Counted from the first letter of the stretch, positions 6,272 to 13,829 are shown. The stretch: 16,228 nt of DNA from Candidatus Thorarchaeota archaeon (GCA_016840385.1 JAEOSL010000080.1:1-16228), one strand, 5' to 3'. Notes: generated by a model not told the origin, from the sequence alone. Numbers and translations are program-made.

Positions 6272-6841
6272 TTACTCACTGAGAAATTCATCAAGACGTC
6301 CCTCTTTCTCAAGAGACACCATCCAGTCGATTCTATTGGGGGCAGCTTCATCAGATATCATTTGCTCAATCATTGATGCTACATCAGATGGGGTCATCTC
6401 TGACGTATCAATCTCTAGTACGCGTTCCTCTCCAAATGCGTCAAGGGCATCAAGCTGGCAGACACCAAGAACTTCAGCTTCTACATTTTCATTGACTTTT
6501 TCGTCTTTGTATCCTCGACCCGCTAATCTTCCAACTAATGTTTCAGGATGAGTTCTTAGAATAAACACCCATTGAACCGCACTACTTGGAACAAGATCTA
6601 TGTAATGGCCTTCAATGACAAATCGTTCACTCTTATCTTCGACGAGTTTTATGATTGCTTCAACCAGACAGTCCTCGTCAATTATTCCAGTGTTTCTAGC
6701 TTTATCCTGAGCTGAGATACATCCAGATTTATCAGCTAATTCTCCGATGGCGATAACATCAACACTAAGTCGACTTCCTAGGACTTTGGCGACCATTGTC
6801 TTTCCAGTTCCAGGCGTACCACCAATTAAAATCGAGGCCAT
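6272..6841 (-). CDS. Fap7/AK6-family adenylate kinase-like protein
   Basis: The preferred start is ATG 6841, which gives MASILIGGTPGTGKT with the Walker A P-loop GTPGTGKT at residues 8-15 and a 189-residue protein. A TTG at 6889 would add 16 residues ahead of the P-loop strand and is unlikely. Family-typical elements follow: GIIDED, the FVIEGHYIDLVP stretch where AK6 proteins have a conserved DYHG-type segment, RLAGRGY, and the hallmark KVNENVEAE. AK6/Fap7 proteins have adenylate kinase or ATPase activity and assist maturation of the small ribosomal subunit at the 18S/16S 3' end, acting with ribosomal protein uS11. The C-terminal ~25 residues (after about 165) extend past the usual fold and are of unknown use. 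It is divergent from the acetyltransferase gene and convergent with the membrane-protein gene. Confidence 0.85.
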   Translation of the reverse strand: MASILIGGTPGTGKTMVAKVLGSRLSVDVIAIGELADKSGCISAQDKARNTGIIDEDCLVEAIIKLVEDKSERFVIEGHYIDLVPSSAVQWVFILRTHPETLVGRLAGRGYKDEKVNENVEAEVLGVCQLDALDAFGEERVLEIDTSEMTPSDVASMIEQMISDEAAPNRIDWMVSLEKEGRLDEFLSE

Positions 6842-6988
6842 GAACTGTTTTGCATTCAGTTCCAAGATAAGCTTTGAGTCGCGGTACAAGAAAATTCTTC
6901 AGGAAGTACAAGAGGGAAACCCTTTCATAATGGATTTAAGAGACTCACATTGTCGTCAAGACGCAGAGACTACGAAGTGAAGACAACG

Positions 6989-7495
6989 ATGACCGAGCCC
7001 TTTAATGTCAGAGAGTTCAAATCCGATGATATTAAACATGTAGTCCACATCAACAAAGAAACACTGCCTGAGAACTATCCAGACCAATTCTTTCTCGGAC
7101 TCCACTATCATGCGCCGAAAGCATTTCTCATAGCAGAAGCAGGAAACGAGATTGTTGGATACATAATGTGCCGAGTTGAAAGAGGTATCTCATCATTCGG
7201 TCGACTACCTGTGAAGAAAGGACATATTGTTTCTGTTGCAGTTCTTGATGCCCATAGACACAAGGGAATTGGTAAAGCTTTAATCAAGGGAGGTATGGAT
7301 GCCATGGTAGAGTATGGTTCCAGTGAATTTTTCCTTGAAGTAAGAAAAGGAAATGAAGCTGCGGTTTCAGTCTACGAAATACTGGGATTTTCTGTACGTC
7401 GTGTTCTTCGTGGCTACTATCGAGATGGAGAAGATGCATATCTAATGGTTTACAAATCAGATTGCGCACCAGAGGAAGTGACTGATCCTGAGTGA
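6989..7495 (+). CDS. RimI/Ard1-type GNAT N-acetyltransferase
   Basis: I place the start at ATG 6989 (MTEPFNVREF); a TTG at 6950 would add 13 basic residues without family support. The GNAT fold is clear. FNVREFKSDDI is the first strand and helix, LPENYPDQFF matches the substrate-side loop of RimI/Naa10-like enzymes, and HIVSVAVLDAHRHKGIGKAL contains the acetyl-CoA pyrophosphate loop R-x-x-G-x-G. FFLEVRKGNEAAVSVYEILGF is the typical fourth strand and helix. Such archaeal enzymes acetylate protein N-termini using acetyl-CoA; the exact substrate cannot be read here. It overlaps or abuts the DUF89 gene downstream (stop at 7495), so the two are likely co-transcribed. The last ~15 acidic residues are poorly conserved in character. 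Confidence 0.88.
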   Translation: MTEPFNVREFKSDDIKHVVHINKETLPENYPDQFFLGLHYHAPKAFLIAEAGNEIVGYIMCRVERGISSFGRLPVKKGHIVSVAVLDAHRHKGIGKALIKGGMDAMVEYGSSEFFLEVRKGNEAAVSVYEILGFSVRRVLRGYYRDGEDAYLMVYKSDCAPEEVTDPE

Positions 7496-7538
7496 TAGAA
7501 TCGAAGTTCCGCTCATTCCAGACTGTGCACCATGCATA

Positions 7539-8405
7539 ATGGATAGTTTGAAGATTTTAGTTCCGCTATTGACTTCCGATGAAGACAAACAAGCAGATTA
7601 TTTTGCGCTTGCCTTCAGACTTCTTTCAGAGGGTTACGAGAAAAGAATTGAACCAGCTCCTCTCTCTATAGGTTTGTATCAGAAACTCTACACTAAGTCA
7701 GGAATCAAAGATCCCTACGCAGAAATTAAGAGAGTGAGTACCGAAGCGGCTCTGAAAGCTTTGCCAGCCATCGATAGAATCATAGCACCACTCGAAGGAG
7801 TAGACCGATTCAGGGCATGCATCGCATCAGCCATTGCAGGAAATATTATCGACTTCAATACTGGCGGACATGAACCGGACCTGAGCCATCTTGTCGAGGT
7901 TTTCAATACAATTCAAACACAGGGATTTGCTATAGATGACTCTGACCATTTATGGAGGTCTCTTCAAACTCGACATGGGAAATTATTATTCATTGCTGAT
8001 AATGCGGGAGAACATATACTTGACATACCTCTGCTTCGCTTGCTCAAAGACATGGGTTGGTCTGTGACATTTATTGTGAAAGGTCAAGCAATGATCAACG
8101 ACGTTACCCTGGAGGAAGTTCGGGGAACGGAGATAGAGGAATTAGCTCAGGTAGCAGATTCTGGCGCATGGGCTCATGGTGTACCATTGCAAATGGTTAG
8201 CAAGGAATTCCTACAGCTCGTTTCAGACAGTGATATGGTGATATCAAAGGGTCAAGCAAACATTGAAACCTTTCCAGAGATACAACGAAAAACTGGTGTT
8301 GAAACTTACTATATTACTCGCGCAAAATGCCCACACATCTCACAGGCGGTAGGTGCAACAAAGGGAGATAGTGTCGTTCTCAGACAGCCTAAACCTAACG
8401 TTTAA
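7539..8405 (+). CDS. DUF89/ARMT1-like metal-dependent phosphatase (archaeal type)
   Basis: This is a DUF89 protein, a family described as metal-dependent 'damage-control' phosphatases acting on sugar phosphates and related metabolites. Visible signatures, numbered from ATG 7539, are GNIIDF (101-106), FIADNAGE (151-158) with metal-binding Asp/Asn, VKGQAMINDVT (180-190) and SKGQANIE near residue 247. At 288 residues it is near the length of archaeal stand-alone members. The listed ATG is the first standard start, but the same frame is open back to 7482 and encodes IPDCAPCI just before it. A CxxC at this position is typical of archaeal homologues, so the true start is probably upstream at a non-AUG codon (CTG 7482 or 7488, or ATT 7515), overlapping the GNAT gene. 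Its natural substrate is unknown. Confidence 0.85.
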   Translation: MDSLKILVPLLTSDEDKQADYFALAFRLLSEGYEKRIEPAPLSIGLYQKLYTKSGIKDPYAEIKRVSTEAALKALPAIDRIIAPLEGVDRFRACIASAIAGNIIDFNTGGHEPDLSHLVEVFNTIQTQGFAIDDSDHLWRSLQTRHGKLLFIADNAGEHILDIPLLRLLKDMGWSVTFIVKGQAMINDVTLEEVRGTEIEELAQVADSGAWAHGVPLQMVSKEFLQLVSDSDMVISKGQANIETFPEIQRKTGVETYYITRAKCPHISQAVGATKGDSVVLRQPKPNV

Positions 8406-8426
8406 AAACACAAAACTTCCCGAAGT
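8400..8426 (+). promoter_or_regulatory. Thermosome promoter: TATA-like box and adjacent inverted repeat
   Basis: GTTTAAAAAC (8400-8409) is a good TATA-like element overlapping the DUF89 stop codon. ACTTC (8415-8419) and GAAGT (8422-8426) form a 5-base inverted repeat with a CC spacer, lying between the TATA element and the expected transcription start near 8430. That position suits a repressor site. The leader to ATG 8508 would be about 75 bases. Confidence 0.4.
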
Positions 8427-8493
8427 GCTTGTACAGTTTTATCTGAACTGACCGTTTTAGTGCGATTGCTTCGAACTAACAGTGTCAGGAAAT

Positions 8494-8498
8494 GGAGG
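8494..8498 (+). promoter_or_regulatory. Ribosome binding site of the thermosome gene
   Basis: GGAGG lies 9 bases before ATG 8508. The TTG at 8505 is in frame at 6 bases but is less likely as a start, because the ATG immediately follows it. Confidence 0.7.
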
Positions 8499-8507
8499 AA
8501 CTAATTG

Positions 8508-10148
8508 ATGAGTCAAAATGCACAGGTAATTGTTCTGAGAGAAGACACCGAGAGAACACGTGGTCGTGATGCTCAGAGAAACAATATCATGGCTGCAATC
8601 GTTATTTCTGAAGCCGTCAAATCAGCTCTAGGTCCTAAAGGGATGGACAAGATGCTTGTAGACAGTTTCGGAGATGTAACAGTCACCAACGATGGAGCAA
8701 CCATTTTGAAAGAGATGGATGTTGCACATCCTGCTGCTAAGATGGTAATTGAGGTAGCCAAGACAGTGGATGCAGAAGTCGGAGACGGCACTACAACCGC
8801 TGCAATTTTAGTTGGAGACCTCCTAAAACAGGCAGAAACTCTACTTGACCAGAAGATCCATCCTACAACAATAATCAACGGATACAGAAAGGCTGCAGTA
8901 AAGGCCTTGGAAGTAGTTGATGCTGTTGCAGAGGATGTTGATCCTGCTGCTGCCGATTACAAGAAGATCCTTGTAGATGTTGCAAAGACATCCATGTCTA
9001 GCAAGTTTGTTTCTGGAAATCGCGATACTCTTGCCAAGACCGTCGTTGACGCAGTATTGGCAATTGCCAAGGATATTCCTGAAGGAGAAGAACTCAACGT
9101 CGACAACATCCCCCGTCAAAAACAGATTGGAATGACTGTCGATAAAACCGAGCTCGTAAAGGGCCTAGTTCTTGACAAAGAGGTTGTTCACGCAGGCATG
9201 CCAAAGAAGATCGTGGGCGCAAAGATTGCACTCCTTGAATCAGCTCTTGAAATAACCAAGACAGAGTTCGACGCAAAGATTTCAATCACTGATCCCTCAG
9301 CAATGACAAGCTTCCTTGAAGAGGAAGAGCGCATGCTGAAGCAGATGGTGAGCAAAATCGTCGAGTCTGGAGCAAATGTCGTTATCGCCCAGAAGGGTAT
9401 AGACGATGTTATCCAGCATTTCTTGGCTAAGGAAGGAATTCTTGCAGTTCGTCGTATCAAGAAGTCTGACGTGGAGAGAATCCACAAGACAACTGGTGCA
9501 GCTATCGTTTCAAAGATCAAGAACCTCACTGCTGCTGACCTTGGTAAGGCCAAGCTCATTGAGCAGAGAGAGGTTGCTGATGACAAGATGCTCTTCATTG
9601 AAGGCACACCAAAGTCGAGTGTCGTTACTCTCCTGGTTCGTGGTGGTACCGATCACATCGTTGATGAGGTCGACCGTGCATTGAACGATGCACTCTACGT
9701 TGTTAGAGATGTTGTCATCCACCCACAAATTACCTATGGTGGTGGTGCACTTGCTTCTGAAATTTCAAAGGATCTACGAATATACGCGTCAACTCTTGAG
9801 GGTCGTGAACAGTACGCTGTAAACTCCTTTGCTGATGCTATTGAATCACTACCAAATACATTAGCTGAGAATGCGGGGTTAGACCCTATTGATATTCTTG
9901 TCAATCTAAGGAAAGCACACACCGAGGGCAAGGTTAATCACGGCATCGACATCACAAAGGGAAAGGTTGATGACATGAAAAAGGCCCGAGTTGTCGAGGC
10001 AGCTCTTGTCAACAGACAGGTCATTATGTCTGCTGCAGAAGCAGCCCAGATGATCCTCAAGATTGACGATGTCATTAGCTCAAAAGGCGGTCCCGGTGGA
10101 ATGGGCGGAATGCCCGACGGCGGTATGCCTGGCGGCGACGACGCATAG
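8508..10148 (+). CDS. Thermosome subunit (group II chaperonin)
   Basis: This is an ATP-driven protein-folding chaperonin of the CCT/TCP-1 family, which assembles into a two-ring cytosolic complex. Family signatures are plain: the N-terminus with GRDAQRNNIMAA, then SALGPKGMDKMLVD, VTNDGATIL and EVGDGTTTAAIL for nucleotide binding. The apical part runs through the centre, ALNDALYVV carries the catalytic Asp, and the tail is GGMGGMPDGGMPGGDDA. At 546 residues it has full length. One difference is YGGGALASEIS where most members read GGGA-x-E. Start ATG 8508 is chosen for its Shine-Dalgarno site. It is followed by rpoK after 35 bases with no terminator between them, so a shared transcript is likely. 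Only one subunit gene is seen here; others may lie elsewhere. Confidence 0.97.
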   Translation: MSQNAQVIVLREDTERTRGRDAQRNNIMAAIVISEAVKSALGPKGMDKMLVDSFGDVTVTNDGATILKEMDVAHPAAKMVIEVAKTVDAEVGDGTTTAAILVGDLLKQAETLLDQKIHPTTIINGYRKAAVKALEVVDAVAEDVDPAAADYKKILVDVAKTSMSSKFVSGNRDTLAKTVVDAVLAIAKDIPEGEELNVDNIPRQKQIGMTVDKTELVKGLVLDKEVVHAGMPKKIVGAKIALLESALEITKTEFDAKISITDPSAMTSFLEEEERMLKQMVSKIVESGANVVIAQKGIDDVIQHFLAKEGILAVRRIKKSDVERIHKTTGAAIVSKIKNLTAADLGKAKLIEQREVADDKMLFIEGTPKSSVVTLLVRGGTDHIVDEVDRALNDALYVVRDVVIHPQITYGGGALASEISKDLRIYASTLEGREQYAVNSFADAIESLPNTLAENAGLDPIDILVNLRKAHTEGKVNHGIDITKGKVDDMKKARVVEAALVNRQVIMSAAEAAQMILKIDDVISSKGGPGGMGGMPDGGMPGGDDA

Positions 10149-10183
10149 AAAGAGTCAAACGTAAATGGAATTAGGTGAAGCTC

Positions 10184-10888
10184 ATGTCAGACGGCTCTGA
10201 AAAGACAGAAAAAGACGCTCCAAAAAAGGACGCTCCAGAAAAAGAAGTGGAAGTAGAAGCAGAAGTACCATCTACTAGTGAGATTGTATCTCTTCTCACC
10301 AATATTCCTGGTGTAGGTCCTAAGACAGCTGAGAAGCTGGCAGAATCAGGTTATGACACCATCAAGAAAGTGTCAGAAGGTGACAAGGAAGCTCTTGCTG
10401 CTGCAGTAACTGGGCTAAGCGAAGCTAAGGCAGATGCTGTAATTGGAGAAGCCTTTGATCTTCAAGAGAAGATTGATTCAGGCGAGATTGACTTGAGTGC
10501 AAAAGCCAAATCAAAGAGGAAGAAAGCACCAGAGCCAGAACCAGACAGACACGATCTTCCACCGATTGAAGAATTCATTCGTGCAGAAGAGAGAAAGAAT
10601 CTGATTACGGGATATGACGTAGACAAAGCAGCCATTGGTGTGGACATAGGCCCAAAATGGTTGACAAAGTACGAAAAAGCCCGTATCATTGGCGCACGTG
10701 CTCTTCAGATTTCCATGGGCGCTCCAATCATGATTGACTTGAAAGGAGCACCGATGGGTCGTTTCGGTTTTGCTGAAGAAGAACTCCGATCAGGAGTACT
10801 TCCAATGACAGTTCGAAGATCTCTTCCAACTGGCGAGTATACTGATGTTCCATTAGCGTTACTACTCAAACATACGAGGTTGGCATAA
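10184..10888 (+). CDS. rpoK: RNA polymerase subunit K (Rpo6/Rpb6) with an N-terminal helix-hairpin-helix domain
   Basis: The C-terminal ~75 residues are the RpoK/Rpb6 core: LTKYEKARIIGARALQISMG, then EEELRSGVLPMTVRRSLPTG. This small subunit clamps RNA polymerase and aids its assembly. Archaeal RpoK is usually only about 55-90 residues, whereas this protein has 234. Residues about 36-98 (numbered from GTG 10175) form a helix-hairpin-helix region, NIPGVGPKTAEKLAESGYDT, very like the N-terminal domain of RadA/Rad51, which binds DNA backbone. Ahead of it is a Lys/Glu-rich disordered tail, and between the domains a basic linker (KSKRKKAPEPEPD). ATG 10184 is preferred over GTG 10175 because GGTGA at 10174-10178 is a fitting ribosome binding site. 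The fusion could add a DNA contact to polymerase; that is inference. Confidence 0.92.
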   Translation: MSDGSEKTEKDAPKKDAPEKEVEVEAEVPSTSEIVSLLTNIPGVGPKTAEKLAESGYDTIKKVSEGDKEALAAAVTGLSEAKADAVIGEAFDLQEKIDSGEIDLSAKAKSKRKKAPEPEPDRHDLPPIEEFIRAEERKNLITGYDVDKAAIGVDIGPKWLTKYEKARIIGARALQISMGAPIMIDLKGAPMGRFGFAEEELRSGVLPMTVRRSLPTGEYTDVPLALLLKHTRLA

Positions 10889-10915
10889 CTCCAACCTCCT
10901 TTGTTTCTTTTTTTC
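10876..10915 (+). terminator. rpoK: Hairpin and T-tract terminator of the thermosome-rpoK unit
   Basis: GAGGTTGG (10876-10883) pairs perfectly with CCAACCTC (10891-10898) around a 7-base loop, and a T-rich run (10899-10914) follows. The rpoK stop codon TAA (10886-10888) lies inside the loop, so the terminator begins within the last codons of the gene. Confidence 0.75.
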
Positions 10916-10920
10916 CCTCA

Positions 10921-10945
10921 ATGACGTCATGCTACGCCTTAAAAG
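10921..10945 (+). promoter_or_regulatory. Promoter of the MgtC/DUF4010 gene with an adjacent palindrome
   Basis: CCTTAAAAG (10937-10945) is TATA-like and would start transcription near 10968, about 30 bases before ATG 10999. A perfect 10-base palindrome, ATGACGTCAT (10921-10930), lies just upstream of it, and a related TGACGTAA occurs at 10979-10986. The palindrome may be a regulator site or chance. Confidence 0.35.
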
Positions 10946-10998
10946 AGGGAATTGCCAATTACGATAGGGCACGGTTGTGACGTAATTTGCAAATAGAA

Positions 10999-12303
10999 AT
11001 GATCACTGCAGATCTCATTATCAAAGCACTCCTAGGTTTTGTTGTTGGAGCCCTAATTGGTCTTGAACGACAGAAGAAGATGGAGAGCGAGAGAGTAGCA
11101 GGAGTGAGATCCTTCGGTCTTCACAGTCTTCTAGGTGCAATGTCAGTTTACATTTCTGAAATTACAGCTAATCCTGCGATTCTAATTTACGGTTTGGCAA
11201 TTTCTATTATTCTCATTGCAGCCCAAGTGTATTGGAAACTATTTCGAACAATGGGGAAAGGATTGACCACTCCCTTAGTGTTCGCTATTTCTTTCGTACT
11301 TGGTGCACTCGTTGGCTATGATACTCCAGCGCCTGGTCAAATTTTTGGGACTCTCCAGATTTTCGCTATGTCAGTATCCTTACTAGTATTTCTTGTACTT
11401 GGTTTCAAGGATGAACTTGCTCACGCAGTTGAGATAATCACTCGAGAAGAGATGATCAGTGCAGTAGAGTTAGCTGTAATCATACTCTTCCTTTGGCCTT
11501 TGATGCCACAGACAATTCAGTTGGGAGCAATAGAGTTCCCTGCATTCCAGACATATTTTCTGGTAGTAATCCTTCTTGCAGTCAGCTTCGGAAATTACCT
11601 GCTTGTCAAAAAATACAAGGACCGCGGAATTTACTTCTTCGGACTCTTTGGTGGTCTTGCCAATAGCGAAGCAGCAGTATCTAGTGTTACTGATTTTTAT
11701 GTTGCAGAAGAGAGAAAGGGAGCAAGCAGAATTTCTCTCGCGATTAATTTGGCCAATGTGGCTATGGTTCTTCGAAATGGACTACTTCTAATCATTATTG
11801 ACCAAACATTCTGGCTATTCAGGCTCTATCTAATCCCTATTACCATTCTTATCGTCTTCAGTATGCTTCGAATGATTGTTGAAAGCAGGTCAAATGATGT
11901 TCATGAAGGTCAGCTCTTCGATACCAAGCTTGTGTCTCCATTCGAGTTCGGACCAGCACTCAGATTTGGTGCTATCTTCGCAGGAGTGTATTTGATTCAA
12001 CTCGTACTCACGGAATCATTCAGTGGAGCAGGTTTGATTATTGCAGCTATTATTGGTGGATTTGTTTCAGCTGGAGCTGTTGTTGCAAGCTCAGCCACGG
12101 TATTCATCTTAGATCCAACACTCTACCCCGAAGTTGGTATGGCTATAATCATCGCCACAATAATCTCAGTTCTCAACAAGATGATCTATGTATATCTTGC
12201 AGATCGAGAAACTAAATTACTGAAGATTGTAGCACGAGATTCAGTGATAATTGGTTCATTCATTGCACTCTACTTGGCATTGTTTGCTCTAGGTTTCGTG
12301 TAA
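10999..12303 (+). CDS. MgtC/SapB-DUF4010 integral membrane protein
   Basis: The N-terminal ~150 residues have the MgtC/SapB pattern: LLGFVVGALIGLERQKK, then VAGVRSFGLHSLLGAM. The remainder is the DUF4010 part, with further hydrophobic helices and the cytoplasmic-loop motif GLFGGLANSEAAVSSVTDFY. About 11-12 transmembrane segments are expected over 434 residues. MgtC proteins are linked to survival in low magnesium and to regulation of ATPase activity, but the role of the DUF4010 fusion is not known and transport has not been shown here. ATG 10999 is preferred; a TTG at 10987 would add four residues. No Shine-Dalgarno site precedes either. It follows the rpoK terminator and has its own TATA-like box, so it is probably transcribed alone. 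Confidence 0.85.
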   Translation: MITADLIIKALLGFVVGALIGLERQKKMESERVAGVRSFGLHSLLGAMSVYISEITANPAILIYGLAISIILIAAQVYWKLFRTMGKGLTTPLVFAISFVLGALVGYDTPAPGQIFGTLQIFAMSVSLLVFLVLGFKDELAHAVEIITREEMISAVELAVIILFLWPLMPQTIQLGAIEFPAFQTYFLVVILLAVSFGNYLLVKKYKDRGIYFFGLFGGLANSEAAVSSVTDFYVAEERKGASRISLAINLANVAMVLRNGLLLIIIDQTFWLFRLYLIPITILIVFSMLRMIVESRSNDVHEGQLFDTKLVSPFEFGPALRFGAIFAGVYLIQLVLTESFSGAGLIIAAIIGGFVSAGAVVASSATVFILDPTLYPEVGMAIIIATIISVLNKMIYVYLADRETKLLKIVARDSVIIGSFIALYLALFALGFV

Positions 12304-12328
12304 GTAGCAGGTATCCAGCGAACGCAAG

Positions 12329-12363
12329 ATTTAAAGTGAATAACACCAAATTCGAGTTTGGTG
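12329..12363 (+). promoter_or_regulatory. hisS: hisS promoter with an inverted repeat at the expected start site
   Basis: ATTTAAAG (12329-12336) is TATA-like. CACCAAA (12344-12350) and TTTGGTG (12357-12363) form a perfect 7-base inverted repeat with a TTCGAG spacer, spanning the predicted transcription start near 12358. This is a classical place for an archaeal repressor site. If transcription starts further upstream, the same sequence would instead be an RNA hairpin at the front of a ~105-base leader. The rest of the leader (12364-12455) shows nothing else convincing. Confidence 0.4.
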
Positions 12364-12455
12364 ACAAATGTGAAAGATGGTGGCTTTGTTCATCCGGATT
12401 ACCGATAGAACTAGTGTAAACTCCGCCGCATGCATGTGTTACCGGAACGAGTTTT

Positions 12456-12460
12456 GGAGG
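12456..12460 (+). promoter_or_regulatory. hisS: Ribosome binding site of hisS
   Basis: GGAGG lies 7 bases before ATG 12468 and supports that start. Confidence 0.75.
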
Positions 12461-12467
12461 ATTTCCA

Positions 12468-13778
12468 ATGAGTGACATGAGAACAGTTAGAGGTATGAGA
12501 GACCTCTTTGGCCTAAAAATGAGGGTCAGGGATTATCTCATGAAGACAGCAATTGATATCTTCCAGAAGTTTGGCTATGAGCCACTCGATTCTCCGGTGA
12601 TGGAGTTATGGGAAACGCTCTCAGCAAAAGGTGGAGAAGAAGTTGAAGCAGAGACCTTCAAGTTTACTGACAAAGGTGAACGAGAGGTCGGTCTAAGGTT
12701 TGACCTTACGGTCCCCTTAGCACGAATCGTGGCTACTAATCCCCATTTTCCAAAACCTTTCAAACGCTATGCTGTTGGCAAAGCTTGGAGATATGATAGA
12801 CCCCAAGCTGGTCGTTATCGAGAGTTTGAACAAGCAGACGTAGATGTCATCGGTGCTGCAAGTCCTGCAGCTGACGCAGAAGTAGTTCTTGTAGCTCTTG
12901 AGTTTCTCAGAAGAATCTTCGGTGAAGATTATGTGATTAGAATCAACAATAGAAAGGTGTTGAAGGGGCTCACTGAGCAGGCGGAAGTTACTGATGATCT
13001 TGCATTTGAGTGCTTCAGAGCAATCGATAAACTGGACAAGATAGGTCGTGATGGAGTTCTCAAGGAATTAGAGGAGAGAGGTATCAGTAAGAAGTCTAGT
13101 GATTTCTTGATCGATGCGATAAACATCAATGGGTCAGGTGTTGAGTCACTTGACAAATTCCGTGAGATACTTACTGGTTCATCAATTGGAATTGAGGGAG
13201 TTGAGGAACTCGTAGTAATGGCTGAGATCTTTGATAAAGCAGAAGTTGGTGACAAGGTTCTATTCGACATGTCACTTGCTCGAGGTCTTGACTACTATAC
13301 AGGACCAGTCTTCGAAGGAAGATATCTGGGAAAACCAAAGGTTGGCTCCATTCTTGGCGGAGGTAGATACGACCATTTGATAGAACGATTTGGTGGACCC
13401 TCTACACCAGCAACTGGAATATCTTTAGGCATAGGAAGATTGATCGAAGTTATCATAGGTAGAGGACTACCGGATAATCTCATCCCGAGTCTTGATGTCT
13501 TCATTGCACCAATCAAACGACCGATGGTTCGTTACGCAATGGCAATCCAGAATCAACTTGTAATAGAGGGAGTATCTTGTGAAGTGGATCTAATGGATAG
13601 ACCTCTCAAGAAACTCTTTGCTCAAGCAGATTCCAAGAACGCTGCAATCACAGTAATTATTGGAGAGCGAGATATTGAGAAAGGAGAAGTCAGTGTTAGG
13701 GATATGAAAACCAAAGACACTGAGCAAGTCAAGATTGAATCAGTGGCGGAATTCATCAAGAAAGCTCTGAAGAAGTAA
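12468..13778 (+). CDS. hisS: Histidyl-tRNA synthetase
   Basis: This class II aminoacyl-tRNA synthetase charges tRNA-His with histidine using ATP. The N-terminus VRGMRDLFG is typical. Motif 1 spans about residues 31-51, RFDLTVPLAR (77-86) contacts substrate, and motif 2 runs through KRYAVGKAWRYDRPQAGRYR (99-118). The histidine-specific loop ARGLDYYTGPVFE lies near residues 269-281. Motif 3 (GGGRYDHLI, then ATGISLGIGRL) follows, and the last ~100 residues form the anticodon-binding domain with IKRPMVRYAM and VIIGERDIEKGEVSVRDM. At 436 residues it has full length. It has its own promoter and a strong ribosome binding site. A MEMO1-family gene follows after 61 bases (28 bases to its alternative ATG) and may be read from the same transcript. 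Confidence 0.97.
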   Translation: MSDMRTVRGMRDLFGLKMRVRDYLMKTAIDIFQKFGYEPLDSPVMELWETLSAKGGEEVEAETFKFTDKGEREVGLRFDLTVPLARIVATNPHFPKPFKRYAVGKAWRYDRPQAGRYREFEQADVDVIGAASPAADAEVVLVALEFLRRIFGEDYVIRINNRKVLKGLTEQAEVTDDLAFECFRAIDKLDKIGRDGVLKELEERGISKKSSDFLIDAININGSGVESLDKFREILTGSSIGIEGVEELVVMAEIFDKAEVGDKVLFDMSLARGLDYYTGPVFEGRYLGKPKVGSILGGGRYDHLIERFGGPSTPATGISLGIGRLIEVIIGRGLPDNLIPSLDVFIAPIKRPMVRYAMAIQNQLVIEGVSCEVDLMDRPLKKLFAQADSKNAAITVIIGERDIEKGEVSVRDMKTKDTEQVKIESVAEFIKKALKK

Positions 13779-13829
13779 ATTCTGAATAAGACCAAAGGCT
13801 TTTCTCATGGAGTGCATACTATACTCTAC

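Noticed and set aside
6888..6899. AAGAA-AA-TTCTT inverted repeat between the divergent Fap7-like and GNAT genes
   Set aside because: It is short, A/T-only apart from two G/C pairs, and not placed at a clear TATA box; it is likely chance.
9188..9607. Minus-strand frame of 139 codons
   Set aside because: It lies wholly inside the thermosome gene on the opposite strand and is Ser/Ile-rich in the way shadow frames are.
12344..12363. Possible tRNA T-arm (TTCGAG in a stem) ahead of hisS
   Set aside because: The loop has 6 bases instead of 7, and no acceptor, D or anticodon arm can be built around it.
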